From NCBI GenBank assembly GCA_910587405.1, contig CAJUKS010000002.1, positions 179,899 to 243,898 on the forward strand: a DNA stretch of 64,000 nt, given 5' to 3'. Below are positions 49,683 through 58,644 of this stretch, piece after piece. The notes beneath the pieces were generated by a model. It was not told where the DNA came from and did no database searches. It saw nothing but the letters and a program-made list of their open reading frames with translations. Each line of letters opens with the position of its first letter. Within the stretch, counting starts at the first letter, position 1. A program made the position numbers and the translations under genes. The DNA comes from an uncultured Alphaproteobacteria bacterium. GTDB taxonomy: Bacteria > Pseudomonadota > Alphaproteobacteria > RF32 > CAG-239.

Positions 49683-51503
49683 CTAAGCGACCTTGCCGCC
49701 GGACCGTTTGCGCAAGATCGGATCCAAAATCCGTTTGCGCAGGCGGATTGTTTTCGGCGTTACCTCAAGCAGTTCGTCTTCCTGAATATACGACAGGCCT
49801 TCTTCCAGCGTGATACGCCGCGGCGGGGTCAGACTGATCGCTTCGTCTTTGCCGGCGGCGCGGATGTTGGTCAGCTGTTTGGAACGGCAGGGGTTGATTT
49901 CCAAGTCGTTCGGTTTGGTGTGTTCACCGATAATCATACCGACATAGACCGGAACGTTGGGGTCGATAAACATCGGGCCGCGATCTTCAAGTTTCCACAA
50001 CGAGTAAGCGACGGCAGTACCGTTTTCGCTTGAGATCAGCACGCCGTTGCGGCGTCCTTCGATTTCGCCTTTGTGCGGTTCGTAGCTGTAAAAGCTGCGG
50101 TTCATCACCCCGGTACCGTGGGTATCGGTTAAGAACTCGGAATGGTAACCGATCAGGCCGCGGGTGGGCGCATGGAAAATCAGGCGTACTTTGCCGCCGG
50201 CCTGAGAAGGAATCATTTCTACCAGTTCGGCGCGGCGCGAACCGAGTTTTTCAACCACGGTGCCCGAAAATTCTTCGTCCACGTCAACCACAACTTCGTC
50301 AACAGGTTCCAGAATATTGCCGTTTTCGTCTTTGTGAAAGACCACGCGCGGCCGCGAAATTGAAAGTTCGAAGCCTTCGCGGCGCATGGTTTCGATCAAA
50401 ACGCCCAGTTGCAGTTCGCCGCGGCCGGCAACCTCAAAGGAGTCGTTGTTGGCCGAAGTGGAAATTTTGAGGGCGATGTTGCCTTCGGCTTCTTTTTGCA
50501 GCCGTTCGGCAATCATACGGGAGGTTACTTTGTCGCCTTCGCGGCCGGCCAGCGGCGAGTCATTGACCGAAAAGGTCATCACCAGGGTCGGCGGATCGAT
50601 CGGTTGCGCTTCGAGAGCCTCGGTGACGCCGAAGTCGCACACGGTATCGGCAACGGTGGCCTTAACCGCGCCGGCAATGGCAACAATGTCGCCGGCATGG
50701 GCTTCTTCGAGACTTTGCCGGGCCAAACCGCGATAGGCCAAAATTTTGGTAATGCGAAAACGTTCGATTTCGTTGTTCTGACCGTTCAGTGCTTTAACGG
50801 TGTCGCCGGGTTTGACGCTGCCGCAAAGGATTTTGCCCGACAACAGGCGGCCGATGAATTTGTCGGCTTCCAATGTGGTTGCCAGCATCGTAAAGGGACG
50901 TTCGGGGTAACAAACCGGTGCCGGAACATGGGAAAGGATCAGTTCAAACAAAATCTGCAAATCTTTCTTTTCGTCGCGTTCAAGGTCTTTAACCGCCCAA
51001 CCGTTGCGCCCCGAAGCGTACAGAACCGGAAAGTCAAGCTGTTCGTCGGTGGCATCCAGGCTGACGAAAAGGTCAAAAATTTCATTGAGGACTTCGTCGA
51101 CCCGGGCGTCGGGTTTGTCGGCTTTGTTGATGACGACAATCGGTTTAAGGCCGACTTTGAGCGCTTTACCGAGGACGAATTTTGTTTGCGGCATCGGTCC
51201 TTCGGAACTGTCCACCAGCAGGATAACGCCGTCGACCATCGAGAGGATGCGTTCGACTTCGCCGCCGAAGTCGGCGTGGCCCGGGGTGTCGACGATGTTG
51301 ATGCGGGTACCGTTCCAGTCGACCGAGGTGCATTTTGACAAAATGGTAATGCCGCGCTCTCTCTCCAGCTCGTTAGAGTCCATTGCGCATTCCTGAATTT
51401 TCTGATTGTCGCGGAAGGTGCCGCTTTGTTTTAAAAGGGCGTCGACCAATGTTGTTTTGCCATGGTCAACGTGAGCTATAATTGCTATATTTCTAAGCTC
51501 CAT
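49683..51503 (-). CDS. typA: Ribosome-associated GTPase TypA/BipA
   Basis: TypA is a translational GTPase of the EF-G class, involved in ribosome assembly and stress growth. From ATG 51503 it is 606 residues, the usual length; the next upstream Met (51518) is possible. G1 AHVDHGKTT near 9-17, G2 ERERGITI, G3 DTPGHADFGGEVERIL, G4 NKADKPDA, then EF-G-like domains and the TypA C-terminal sequence PTRGLIGYHSEFLTDTHGTGVMNR. It is a single-gene unit closed by a hairpin. Confidence 0.96.
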   Translation of the reverse strand: MELRNIAIIAHVDHGKTTLVDALLKQSGTFRDNQKIQECAMDSNELERERGITILSKCTSVDWNGTRINIVDTPGHADFGGEVERILSMVDGVILLVDSSEGPMPQTKFVLGKALKVGLKPIVVINKADKPDARVDEVLNEIFDLFVSLDATDEQLDFPVLYASGRNGWAVKDLERDEKKDLQILFELILSHVPAPVCYPERPFTMLATTLEADKFIGRLLSGKILCGSVKPGDTVKALNGQNNEIERFRITKILAYRGLARQSLEEAHAGDIVAIAGAVKATVADTVCDFGVTEALEAQPIDPPTLVMTFSVNDSPLAGREGDKVTSRMIAERLQKEAEGNIALKISTSANNDSFEVAGRGELQLGVLIETMRREGFELSISRPRVVFHKDENGNILEPVDEVVVDVDEEFSGTVVEKLGSRRAELVEMIPSQAGGKVRLIFHAPTRGLIGYHSEFLTDTHGTGVMNRSFYSYEPHKGEIEGRRNGVLISSENGTAVAYSLWKLEDRGPMFIDPNVPVYVGMIIGEHTKPNDLEINPCRSKQLTNIRAAGKDEAISLTPPRRITLEEGLSYIQEDELLEVTPKTIRLRKRILDPILRKRSGGKVA

Positions 51504-51611
51504 CGAATTGTCTTTCATTAATATTGTAAACGGATTGAGCGCACAATAGCACAACTTCAATTGATTTCAAGAAAAAAACTAAAAAACCGCGGCGATTATT
51601 GACGGTAAAAA

Positions 51612-51643
51612 AAGAACCCCGCAGGATGTGCGGGGCTCTTTTT
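51612..51643. terminator. Intrinsic terminator between ferredoxin gene and typA
   Basis: A 7-bp GC stem, CCCCGCA pairing with TGCGGGG, extended by further A-T pairs with one mismatch, at 51612-51640; it has A/T-runs on both sides and can serve the leftward ferredoxin gene. Confidence 0.8.
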
Positions 51644-51650
51644 GCGAAAA

Positions 51651-51890
51651 TTATTCGTTGGCGTTCGGCCAGACTTTGGATTTTTCGGCGTTGAATTCAA
51701 CCCAGTGCGGATCGGCTTCTTCTTCGGTCTGGATAGCTTCCTGCGGGCATTCGGAAATGCAGACGCCGCAGCTGATGCAAGTATCCGGATCGACAACCAG
51801 CTGAGTGTCGCCTTCGTGGAAAGCGTCAACCGGGCAAACGTCGGCACAGGATTTGCATTTGATACAATTGTCATTAACGACAGAAACCAT
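51651..51890 (-). CDS. 2[4Fe-4S] ferredoxin
   Basis: A 79-residue electron carrier. Both clusters have complete motifs: CIKCKSCADVCPVD and CISCGVCISECPQE (C-x2-C-x2-C-x3-CP twice). The FdxA-type N-terminus (VVNDNCIKCK) recalls the seven-iron ferredoxins of Proteobacteria, but here the first site has four cysteines, so two 4Fe-4S clusters are expected. The acidic C-terminal tail (about 20 residues) is also FdxA-like. It is divergent from htpG. Confidence 0.93.
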   Translation of the reverse strand: MVSVVNDNCIKCKSCADVCPVDAFHEGDTQLVVDPDTCISCGVCISECPQEAIQTEEEADPHWVEFNAEKSKVWPNANE

Positions 51891-51998
51891 GGTTTGTCTC
51901 CTTAAAGATTTGCTTAAAATATTTCAGACCTCAATCTAGCGACATTTGCAATAAAATCAAGCAAAAAGTGTCTGCCGGGCAAAATTTCGGCGGCACCG

Positions 51999-52028
51999 CT
52001 TGCGAAAGCGCAAAATTTTACCCATATA
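51999..52028 (+). promoter_or_regulatory. Heat-shock (sigma-32-type) promoter of htpG
   Basis: CTTGCGA (51999-52005), 15 bases, then CCCATATA (52021-52028) matches the RpoH consensus (CTTGAAA, 13-17, CCCATNTA) closely. It lies 34 bases before the htpG start codon, fitting a short 5' leader. Confidence 0.75.
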
Positions 52029-52061
52029 TAGAAATAACGAAATTAACAACGGAGAGATATT

Positions 52062-53900
52062 ATGAGCGAAAAAATCAATTTTCAGGCGGAAGTCAACAAA
52101 ATGCTGGGAATTGTCATCAATTCTTTATATTCGGAAAAGCACATTTTTCTGCGCGAACTGATTTCCAACGCCAGCGACGCCTGTGACAAACTGAAATATT
52201 TGCAGCTCACCCGGCCGGATATTGCCAAAGGCAACGGCGAACTGAAAATCGTGATTACCCCCGACGACAAGCAAAATACGCTGACGGTGGCAGACAACGG
52301 TATCGGCATGAACAAAGAAGATCTGATCAATCATTTGGGAACGATTGCCAAGTCGGGAACCGCCGATTTTGTTGCCGCGATGAAAGAAAACGGCTCTGCC
52401 ACGGAGTTGATCGGACAGTTCGGGGTTGGTTTTTATGCCGCGTTTATGGTGGCGCAAAAAGTGGAGATTCTGACGCGCAAGGCCGGCGAAGAACAGGCCT
52501 GGCGCTGGGTTTCCGACGGTACCGACGGGTTTGAAATCTTTGAGGCGGAGAAGCCCGGCATCGGTACCGAAATCAAACTGTTTTTAAAAGAGGACGACCG
52601 CAATTTTACCGATACCATTTATCTGCGTCATCTGATTCGCACCTATTCCGATCATATCAATTATCCGATCGTGCTCAATCTCGGAGAAGCGGGCGAAGAG
52701 ACGGTCAACACCGCGTCGGCTTTGTGGACCCGCAATAAGGCGGAAATCACCGAAGAACAATACAAAGACTTTTATCAGCATATCTCGCATAATTTTGACG
52801 ATCCGTGGCTGACGCTGCATTTTAAGGCGGAAGGAAGCATCGAATATACCGGATTGCTGTACATTCCCTCCGCTCAGCCGTATGATTTGTTTCAGCCCGA
52901 CCGCAAACAGGGATTAAAGCTGTATGTCAACCGGGTGTTCATTTCCGACAAGGTGGAAGAACTGATGCCGAGTTATCTGCGTTTTGTGAAGGGAATCGTC
53001 GATTCTTCGGATTTGCCGCTGAACATTTCGCGCGAGATGCTGCAGCAGAATGCGCTGGTGGCGAAGATTCGTCACGGGATTGTCAGCCGATTGCTGAAAG
53101 AACTGAAAAAACGGGCGGAAAATTATGATGATTATCTTAAGTTCTGGAAAGCTTTCGGAATTGCATTTAAAGAAGGAATCTACGAAGATTTTACCAACCG
53201 CGAAGAAGTGGCGTCGCTTTCGTTGTTCAGTTCCACCCGTGAGCCGGAAAAACTGACGACGCTTGATCAATATGTTTCCCGTATGGCGGAAGATCAAAAG
53301 GCAATTTATTATATCACCGGTGACGATGTCCGGGTGTTGGCCAACAATCCGCAGCTGGAAGCTTTTAAGCAAAAAGGACTCGAAGTTCTGTTGCTGACCG
53401 ATCCGATCGACGAATTTTGGACCCAAACGCTGACCGGCTATAAAGGCAAAGCGATCAAACACATTTCGCAGGCGGAAGCCGATTTGGCGTTTGAACGCAA
53501 GGAAGCGCGGGCGGAAGAAGGCAGTCTCGAAAAGTTGACGGCCCTGATGACGGAAATGTTCAAAGACGAAGTCGGTAAGGTAACGGTTACCGAAAAACTG
53601 ACCGCGAGTCCGGTCAGCCTGACGGTGGAAAGCGGTCAGATGAGTATCCATTTGGAACGCCTGATGCGCAATCACCAGCAGCAAACGGCTTTTGCGTCAA
53701 CGCGGATACTGGAGGTTAACCCGTATCATCCGCTGATTGTCAAACTGAGCGAAGCAATGGGCGACGAGGCGTTGAAACCGAAGGTTGAAGAAGTTGCCCG
53801 GGTATTGCTGGATCAGGCCAAAATTGCCGAAGGTGAGCTGATTTCCGATCCGTCTTTTTATGCGGCGCGGATCAGCGAGTATATTTTGAAGAGCTTTTAA
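52062..53900 (+). CDS. htpG: Chaperone HtpG (Hsp90)
   Basis: HtpG is the bacterial Hsp90, an ATP-dependent dimeric chaperone. The 612-residue protein has the N-terminal ATPase (LRELISNASDACDKLKYL, DNGIGMNKEDLINHLGTIAKSGT, GQFGVGFYAAFMVA), a middle domain with FPLNISREMLQ-like sequence at 320-330 (LPLNISREMLQQN) and the C-terminal dimerisation part. The GGAGAGA Shine-Dalgarno and an RpoH promoter precede it. A terminator hairpin follows. Confidence 0.97.
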   Translation: MSEKINFQAEVNKMLGIVINSLYSEKHIFLRELISNASDACDKLKYLQLTRPDIAKGNGELKIVITPDDKQNTLTVADNGIGMNKEDLINHLGTIAKSGTADFVAAMKENGSATELIGQFGVGFYAAFMVAQKVEILTRKAGEEQAWRWVSDGTDGFEIFEAEKPGIGTEIKLFLKEDDRNFTDTIYLRHLIRTYSDHINYPIVLNLGEAGEETVNTASALWTRNKAEITEEQYKDFYQHISHNFDDPWLTLHFKAEGSIEYTGLLYIPSAQPYDLFQPDRKQGLKLYVNRVFISDKVEELMPSYLRFVKGIVDSSDLPLNISREMLQQNALVAKIRHGIVSRLLKELKKRAENYDDYLKFWKAFGIAFKEGIYEDFTNREEVASLSLFSSTREPEKLTTLDQYVSRMAEDQKAIYYITGDDVRVLANNPQLEAFKQKGLEVLLLTDPIDEFWTQTLTGYKGKAIKHISQAEADLAFERKEARAEEGSLEKLTALMTEMFKDEVGKVTVTEKLTASPVSLTVESGQMSIHLERLMRNHQQQTAFASTRILEVNPYHPLIVKLSEAMGDEALKPKVEEVARVLLDQAKIAEGELISDPSFYAARISEYILKSF

Positions 53901-53923
53901 CCGCCTTGAAGATGGGTTTGTAC

Positions 53924-53957
53924 AAAAAAGAGGGGTCGAGGCGGCGCCTCTTTTTTA
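53924..53957 (+). terminator. Intrinsic terminator after htpG
   Basis: AAAAAAGAGG (53924-53933) and CCTCTTTTTT (53947-53956) form a 10-bp stem with a 13-base loop, ending in T6. Confidence 0.75.
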
Positions 53958-54357
53958 TCGTTCGTTTTCGTACCAAAGCGTTATGAACCAAGGGATGCCG
54001 CGCTATTGCCGCTATAGCAAAAAAAGGTACGTTATTTTGCTATAGGAAAAATAATGGCAAACAGTTGTTTTTTGGACTTGATTTTTGTCGAAAAGTAATG
54101 TACGTTTAAAAGCAATAACAATTATTTTAGTAACAATTAACCAAGCAAAACTCGGATTTAGAAGAACGAACCGTAAGTTAATTTTTGTTTAGACAAATTT
54201 TAATTACTTGGAATACCTGATGAAAGAGTCAATCGCAATGACCGCCCGCTGCCATGCAGTTTAAACGATACGTTTAGGGACCAGCTATATAAGATCAGGA
54301 AAAACCATTTAAAATACGGGAAATTTTTTTAAGGAAAGGTTTTGTTTCTTAAACTTC
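53958..54357. other. Intergenic region upstream of the SPFH gene
   Basis: About 400 AT-rich bases without a credible ORF. An 11-bp inverted repeat, CTATAGCAAAA at 54012-54022 and TTTTGCTATAG at 54035-54045, could form a hairpin or an operator. The last part (54160-54350) has several A/T tracts and presumably the SPFH promoter, but no clear hexamers; the AAGGAAAGG near 54331 is rather far from the ATG to be a normal Shine-Dalgarno. Confidence 0.5.
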
Positions 54358-55185
54358 ATGTATATGTACGGATACGAAGATCGCGAACAGAATGACTGGA
54401 CTGTAAAGAAGATCATGAAGTGGGTCGGCGGTGTGCTCGGTGCCATCGTTGTCCTCATCTTCGTCTTCTCGGGTTTCTACTCGATCAGCCCGGGTTACCG
54501 CGGCGTGCTGGTTACCTTGGGAAAGGTGGATCAGAAGTCGTATGTCAACGGTGTCGGGTTCAAATGGCCGTTCGTTTCCTCGATGGTCGAGATGGACGTC
54601 CGCACCCGGAAAATGACCGAAAAGACGGCCACCTACACGTCCGACGTGCAGACCGCCGAGTTGGAATACACTTTTACCTATGATCTTAATTCCGAGAACG
54701 TTCATATCCTTTATGAAACGGTCGGTATGGATTATGAGGGCAAAAAGCTGATTCCGGTGCTCAACGACGTGCTGAAAGACGTGGTCGGCAAATGGCAGGC
54801 GCAGGATCTGGTCTCTAATCGAGACAAAGCCCGTGTCGATGTCATTGCCGGTTTGCAGGACCGTCTGGACAAGCGTTTCTTCCAGAATATTACCTTCCAG
54901 TTTATCAACATCGACTATTCGGACAAGTTCGAAGGTGCGATCGAAGATAAGGTGATTGCCGAGCAGAAAGCTCAGGAGGCAGTCAACAACACGAAGCGTA
55001 TCAGGGAGGAGGCCGACCAGAAGGTTATTTCCGCAAAGGCCGAGGCCGAAGCCATGGAGATCAAGTCTCAGGCGTTGGCCAAGAACAAGGGTCTTACCGA
55101 GTATGAGGCCGTTCAGAAGTGGGATGGTAAGTTGCCGCAGTATATGCTGGGCAATTCCGTGCCGATGATCAACCTCGGCAAGTAA
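54358..55185 (+). CDS. SPFH/prohibitin-family membrane protein, foreign codon use
   Basis: A 275-residue prohibitin-like protein: one N-terminal membrane helix (about 22-40, VVLIFVFSGFYSISPGYRG), an SPFH domain (about 45-215, GVLVTLGKVDQKSYVNGVGFKWPF), and a C-terminal helix of AEAEAMEIKSQALAK type that usually drives oligomer rings. Partners of such proteins are membrane proteases and lipid platforms. By my count Lys is AAG 19 to AAA 7, Gln is CAG only (14), and Glu favours GAG, unlike neighbouring genes where GAA and AAA prevail, so it was probably acquired laterally. It has its own terminator and no operon partner; no protease gene is adjacent. Confidence 0.82.
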   Translation: MYMYGYEDREQNDWTVKKIMKWVGGVLGAIVVLIFVFSGFYSISPGYRGVLVTLGKVDQKSYVNGVGFKWPFVSSMVEMDVRTRKMTEKTATYTSDVQTAELEYTFTYDLNSENVHILYETVGMDYEGKKLIPVLNDVLKDVVGKWQAQDLVSNRDKARVDVIAGLQDRLDKRFFQNITFQFINIDYSDKFEGAIEDKVIAEQKAQEAVNNTKRIREEADQKVISAKAEAEAMEIKSQALAKNKGLTEYEAVQKWDGKLPQYMLGNSVPMINLGK

Positions 55186-55226
55186 GCCGTCAGGTGTACT
55201 TGTCAATGACGGTACATATGAATAGA

Positions 55227-55261
55227 GAAAGCTCCGCTCCCGCAGCGGAGCTTTCTTTTTG
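55227..55261 (+). terminator. Intrinsic terminator after the SPFH gene
   Basis: A perfect 12-bp stem GAAAGCTCCGCT, loop CCCGC, then its complement, followed by TTTTT. Confidence 0.9.
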
Positions 55262-55433
55262 TGCGGCGACGGCAAAAATCACGGACCGGTTTTGGCAAAG
55301 GGTATAATCCGTGAAAAAGAAGCGGACGAAAGCTGTTGACGAACAGGAGGCCGGAATGATATTTTATTTGCCATAATTTTTTTTATATGCTAGTTAATGA
55401 CTTAATTTTTTAAGCTTTTTTCAGGATAAGGAT

Positions 55434-56306
55434 TTGGTTAAAAGACGCCGGGAAATTTTTCTGCAGTTCAGCCAGATTCGCGGTACGATCAAGAAGTTCG
55501 CGATTGTTTTGGCGTTTATGGTCGCTTTTGTGTTTATGCTGCTTAACAAAAGCGAAAATATACTGATTGAGAAAACCTCCACCACCGCCAACGAAATTGT
55601 CTCTTCGGCGGTGGATGTGTTGGTGATGCCGGCAACGGCTTTGGTCAAGGGGTATGAATATTTGCGCAGTCTTCGCAAAATTGATATGGAAAACCGCGCC
55701 TTACGCGAAGAAAACCGCCGTTTGACGATTGCCAACGCCAAAAGCCGCGCGCTGGAGATTGAAAACCGTCTGCTGGCGCGGATGCTTAATTATACAGTGC
55801 CTCCGGAAGCGTCGTTTATCACTGCCAAAGTTGTCGCCGAAGAAGGAAATGCCTTTGCCCACGCCCTAACGGTCTATACCGGCGGCAGCCCGAACGTCCG
55901 CAAAGGGCAGGTGGTTATCAGCGACAAGGGCGTGATCGGCCGGGTGGAACTGAGCGGGCGCAATTATGCCAAGATTTTTCTGATTAACGACATTAACTCA
56001 AAAATTCCGGTAATGGCCGAAAAGAGCCGGGTGCGCGGCGTGTTGTCGGGCGAAAACGACCCGCTGCCGAAAATGATTTTTATTCCGATTGATGCCGGAA
56101 TTGAAATCGGAGACCGTATTGTTACTTCGGGAATCGGCGGCGTGTTTCCTTCCGGGCTGCCGGTGGGCGAAGTGATCTCGATCGACAAGGACGGGGTGAG
56201 AGTACGGCCGTTTGACAATCTGAACCGTTTGGAATATGTGCAGATTGTTGATTATAAACTGCCCGATCCGGTTGATGAATTTGCCGGGGGAGATATCGCA
56301 CAATGA
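55434..56306 (+). CDS. mreC: Rod shape-determining protein MreC
   Basis: MreC is a bitopic protein that scaffolds the elongasome and activates PBP2-RodA. From TTG 55434 (AAGGA upstream) the protein is 290 residues: cytoplasmic basic N-terminus, one membrane helix near 24-42, a coiled coil near 75-118 (LRKIDMENRALREENRRLTIANAKSRALEIENRLLARML), then the two beta-barrel periplasmic domains (VTSGIGGVFPSGLPVGEV near 225). It begins mreC-mreD-mrdA-rodA. mreB is not in the window. A TTGACG/ATATTT pair near 55336-55364 may be the promoter. Confidence 0.94.
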   Translation: MVKRRREIFLQFSQIRGTIKKFAIVLAFMVAFVFMLLNKSENILIEKTSTTANEIVSSAVDVLVMPATALVKGYEYLRSLRKIDMENRALREENRRLTIANAKSRALEIENRLLARMLNYTVPPEASFITAKVVAEEGNAFAHALTVYTGGSPNVRKGQVVISDKGVIGRVELSGRNYAKIFLINDINSKIPVMAEKSRVRGVLSGENDPLPKMIFIPIDAGIEIGDRIVTSGIGGVFPSGLPVGEVISIDKDGVRVRPFDNLNRLEYVQIVDYKLPDPVDEFAGGDIAQ

Positions 56307-56821
56307 AAGAGGAATGGCGGGAAATTGCCGTCAACCGGTTTTGCCGCAGCCTGCCGCTGTTGATGTCGGTGGTATTGGTTTTGTTTTCCTTTATGCCGTT
56401 GAAGTCTGAAATTGCCGGTAATGCCCGGCCGGCAGTTGGTTTGATGTGCGTCTATTTTTGGCTGATATATCGTCCCGACCTGTTTAATCTTTTGTCGGTG
56501 TTTCTTCTCGGCATGGCTGCGGACACGGTTTCGGCGGCGCCGTTTGGTTCCGGGCTTGCCGCAATGCTGGTGATGTATCTGTTGGTGACTAATTTGGTCA
56601 AATATTTAAACGGTAAAATTTTTGTGGTGCTGTGGATCGGTGCGGCGGCGCTGCTGCCGGTTTGTTTGCTGACACGCTGGTTGGTGCTGTCGATCTATTA
56701 TCAGCAGTTTTTGCCGTTGTCGCTGCTGTTTTTCACCTATTTGACCAGTCTGGCCTTTTATCCGGTGATCGGCGGTTTAAATGCCTTGGTGCTGAACAAC
56801 TTTTTGCAGGACGATCAATAA
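56303..56821 (+). CDS. mreD: Rod shape-determining protein MreD
   Basis: A 172-residue inner-membrane protein with five or six hydrophobic segments, the poorly conserved MreD of the elongasome. It overlaps mreC by 4 bases and mrdA by 1 (TAATG), so the operon is tightly coupled. Identity rests on position between mreC and mrdA and on topology; GMAADTVSAAPFGSGLAAMLVMYLL is the best matching segment (MreD: DxLxGxxxG). Confidence 0.85.
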   Translation: MKEEWREIAVNRFCRSLPLLMSVVLVLFSFMPLKSEIAGNARPAVGLMCVYFWLIYRPDLFNLLSVFLLGMAADTVSAAPFGSGLAAMLVMYLLVTNLVKYLNGKIFVVLWIGAAALLPVCLLTRWLVLSIYYQQFLPLSLLFFTYLTSLAFYPVIGGLNALVLNNFLQDDQ

Positions 56822-58641
56822 TGAACCGTGACAATGACAAAGGAAAAGTTTTGATCGGCCGTACCCTGGTGTGGGTACTGATCCAGTTTGTGCTGTTGTT
56901 GCTGATTATCGCGCGTTTATATTATCTTCAGGTTTATCAGGCCGATCAGTTCAGCACGATGGCGGACGAAAACCGTATTTCGACCCGGCTGTTGATTCCG
57001 CCGCGGGGCGTGATTGTTGACCGCCATCAGAAAGTGCTGGCCGGCAACCGTCAGAACTTTCAGGCAATGATTGTGGCCGAACAAACCGCCAGCGTTCAGG
57101 AAACGCTTGACCGGTTTAAGAAAATTATGCCGTTGAGCGAAGCCGAAGAAGAACGAATTAAGAAAGACCTGAAAAAATATCGTCGTTTTGTGCCGATCAA
57201 AATTAAGGACGGATTGAGTTGGGACGATGTCAGCAAAGTTTTGCTGGCCTCTCCGGAAATGCCGGGCATTATTATTGACGACGGCCTGAGCCGTTATTAT
57301 CCTTTCGGTCGGCAGACGGCACATGTTCTCGGATACGTTTCGTCGGTTTCCGAAAACGATATGAAAAAGGACAATGATCCGTTGCTGGGGATTCCCGGTT
57401 TTAAAATCGGCAAGGACGGAATTGAAAAGCAATTTGAAAAAAAATTGCGCGGTGCCGGCGGCAACCTCAAGCTGGAGGTCAATGCGCTCGGACGGGTGAT
57501 GAAGGAAATTGAGCGGGTTGACGGAACTGCCGGTGAAAATCTGCAACTGAGCATTGATACCCGTCTTCAGCAAAAAGCTTATGAACTGTACGGCGAAGAA
57601 AGCGGCGCCGCGGTTCTGATGGACGTCAACAGCGGGGAAATTCTGGCTTTTGTGTCAACGCCTTCGTATGATTCCAACGATTTTGCACAAGGTGTCGGCG
57701 GCGATTTTTTCCGTACCCTGCTCAATGACGAAAAAAGTCCGCTGATGAATAAAGCGGTTGCGGGATTATATTCGCCGGGTTCCACATTTAAAATGGTGGT
57801 GGCGCTGGCAGCGCTGGAAGCGGGAATTATTACCAAAGACAGCAAAGTCTTTTGTTCCGGAAAAACCCAGCTCGGCAACCATTTGTTTCATTGTTGGAAA
57901 AAAAGCGGACACGGGGCGCTGAATGTCGTTGAAGCGTTGCAGCATTCATGCGATATTTTCTTTTATGACGTGGCGCAAAAACTGGGAATTGAAAAAATTG
58001 CCGCAATGGCACGACGATTCGGACTCGGTTTGCCAACCGGCATTGAGGCCGGGGGCGAAAAAAGCGGGTTGATTCCCGATAAAAAATGGCGGCTGGAGCG
58101 TTTCGGCGAACCGTGGCAGACCGGTGAGACACTGATTGCCGGTATCGGACAGGGCTATATTTTGACGACGCCGCTGCAACTGGCGGTGATGACGGCACGC
58201 CTTGTCAACGGCGGCAGGGAAATTCGTCCGACTTTTGTAAGGCCGGATGCCGAACAACTGAAAAACATACGGCGCATATCGGTCAACAAAAACTATCTCG
58301 AAATTGTCAAAGAAGGAATGTGTGCGGTGGTGAATCGTCCCGGCGGCACCGCTTTTGCCTCGCAGTTTAATTATAACGGCAAAAGAATGTGCGGCAAAAC
58401 CGGAACAACCCAGGTGCGGCGAATCAGCATGAAAGAACGCCAAAGCGGCATTGTCAAACAGGAAGACTTGCCGTGGAAATACCGCAATCATGCGCTGTTT
58501 GTCGGCTATGCGCCGCAGGACAATCCCAAATATGCGGTGGCGGTTCTGGTTGAACACGGCGGCGGCGGTTCCGCGGTGGCGGCGCCGATCGGCAGCAAAC
58601 TGTTGCTGGAAGCCCTGAAGCTCGATGAAGAAGGAAAATAG
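56821..58641 (+). CDS. mrdA: Penicillin-binding protein 2
   Basis: PBP2 is the elongation-specific transpeptidase. From ATG 56821 the protein is 606 residues (the frame extends upstream to 56632 inside mreD but no start there is plausible). One N-terminal membrane helix (about 14-33), the pedestal domain with RGVIVDRHQKVLAGNR near 60, and the transpeptidase with the nucleophile SPGSTFKM near 320, the SxD motif HSCDIFFYDVAQ and KTG in CGKTGTTQV near 520. Targets of beta-lactams such as mecillinam in other species. It is followed by rodA 3 bases later. Confidence 0.97.
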   Translation: MNRDNDKGKVLIGRTLVWVLIQFVLLLLIIARLYYLQVYQADQFSTMADENRISTRLLIPPRGVIVDRHQKVLAGNRQNFQAMIVAEQTASVQETLDRFKKIMPLSEAEEERIKKDLKKYRRFVPIKIKDGLSWDDVSKVLLASPEMPGIIIDDGLSRYYPFGRQTAHVLGYVSSVSENDMKKDNDPLLGIPGFKIGKDGIEKQFEKKLRGAGGNLKLEVNALGRVMKEIERVDGTAGENLQLSIDTRLQQKAYELYGEESGAAVLMDVNSGEILAFVSTPSYDSNDFAQGVGGDFFRTLLNDEKSPLMNKAVAGLYSPGSTFKMVVALAALEAGIITKDSKVFCSGKTQLGNHLFHCWKKSGHGALNVVEALQHSCDIFFYDVAQKLGIEKIAAMARRFGLGLPTGIEAGGEKSGLIPDKKWRLERFGEPWQTGETLIAGIGQGYILTTPLQLAVMTARLVNGGREIRPTFVRPDAEQLKNIRRISVNKNYLEIVKEGMCAVVNRPGGTAFASQFNYNGKRMCGKTGTTQVRRISMKERQSGIVKQEDLPWKYRNHALFVGYAPQDNPKYAVAVLVEHGGGGSAVAAPIGSKLLLEALKLDEEGK

Positions 58642-58644
58642 AAT

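Noticed and set aside
54349..55275. 308-residue frame on the minus strand
   Set aside because: Antisense to the SPFH gene; long only because of that gene's high third-position G+C. No recognisable domain, and it runs through the terminator hairpin.
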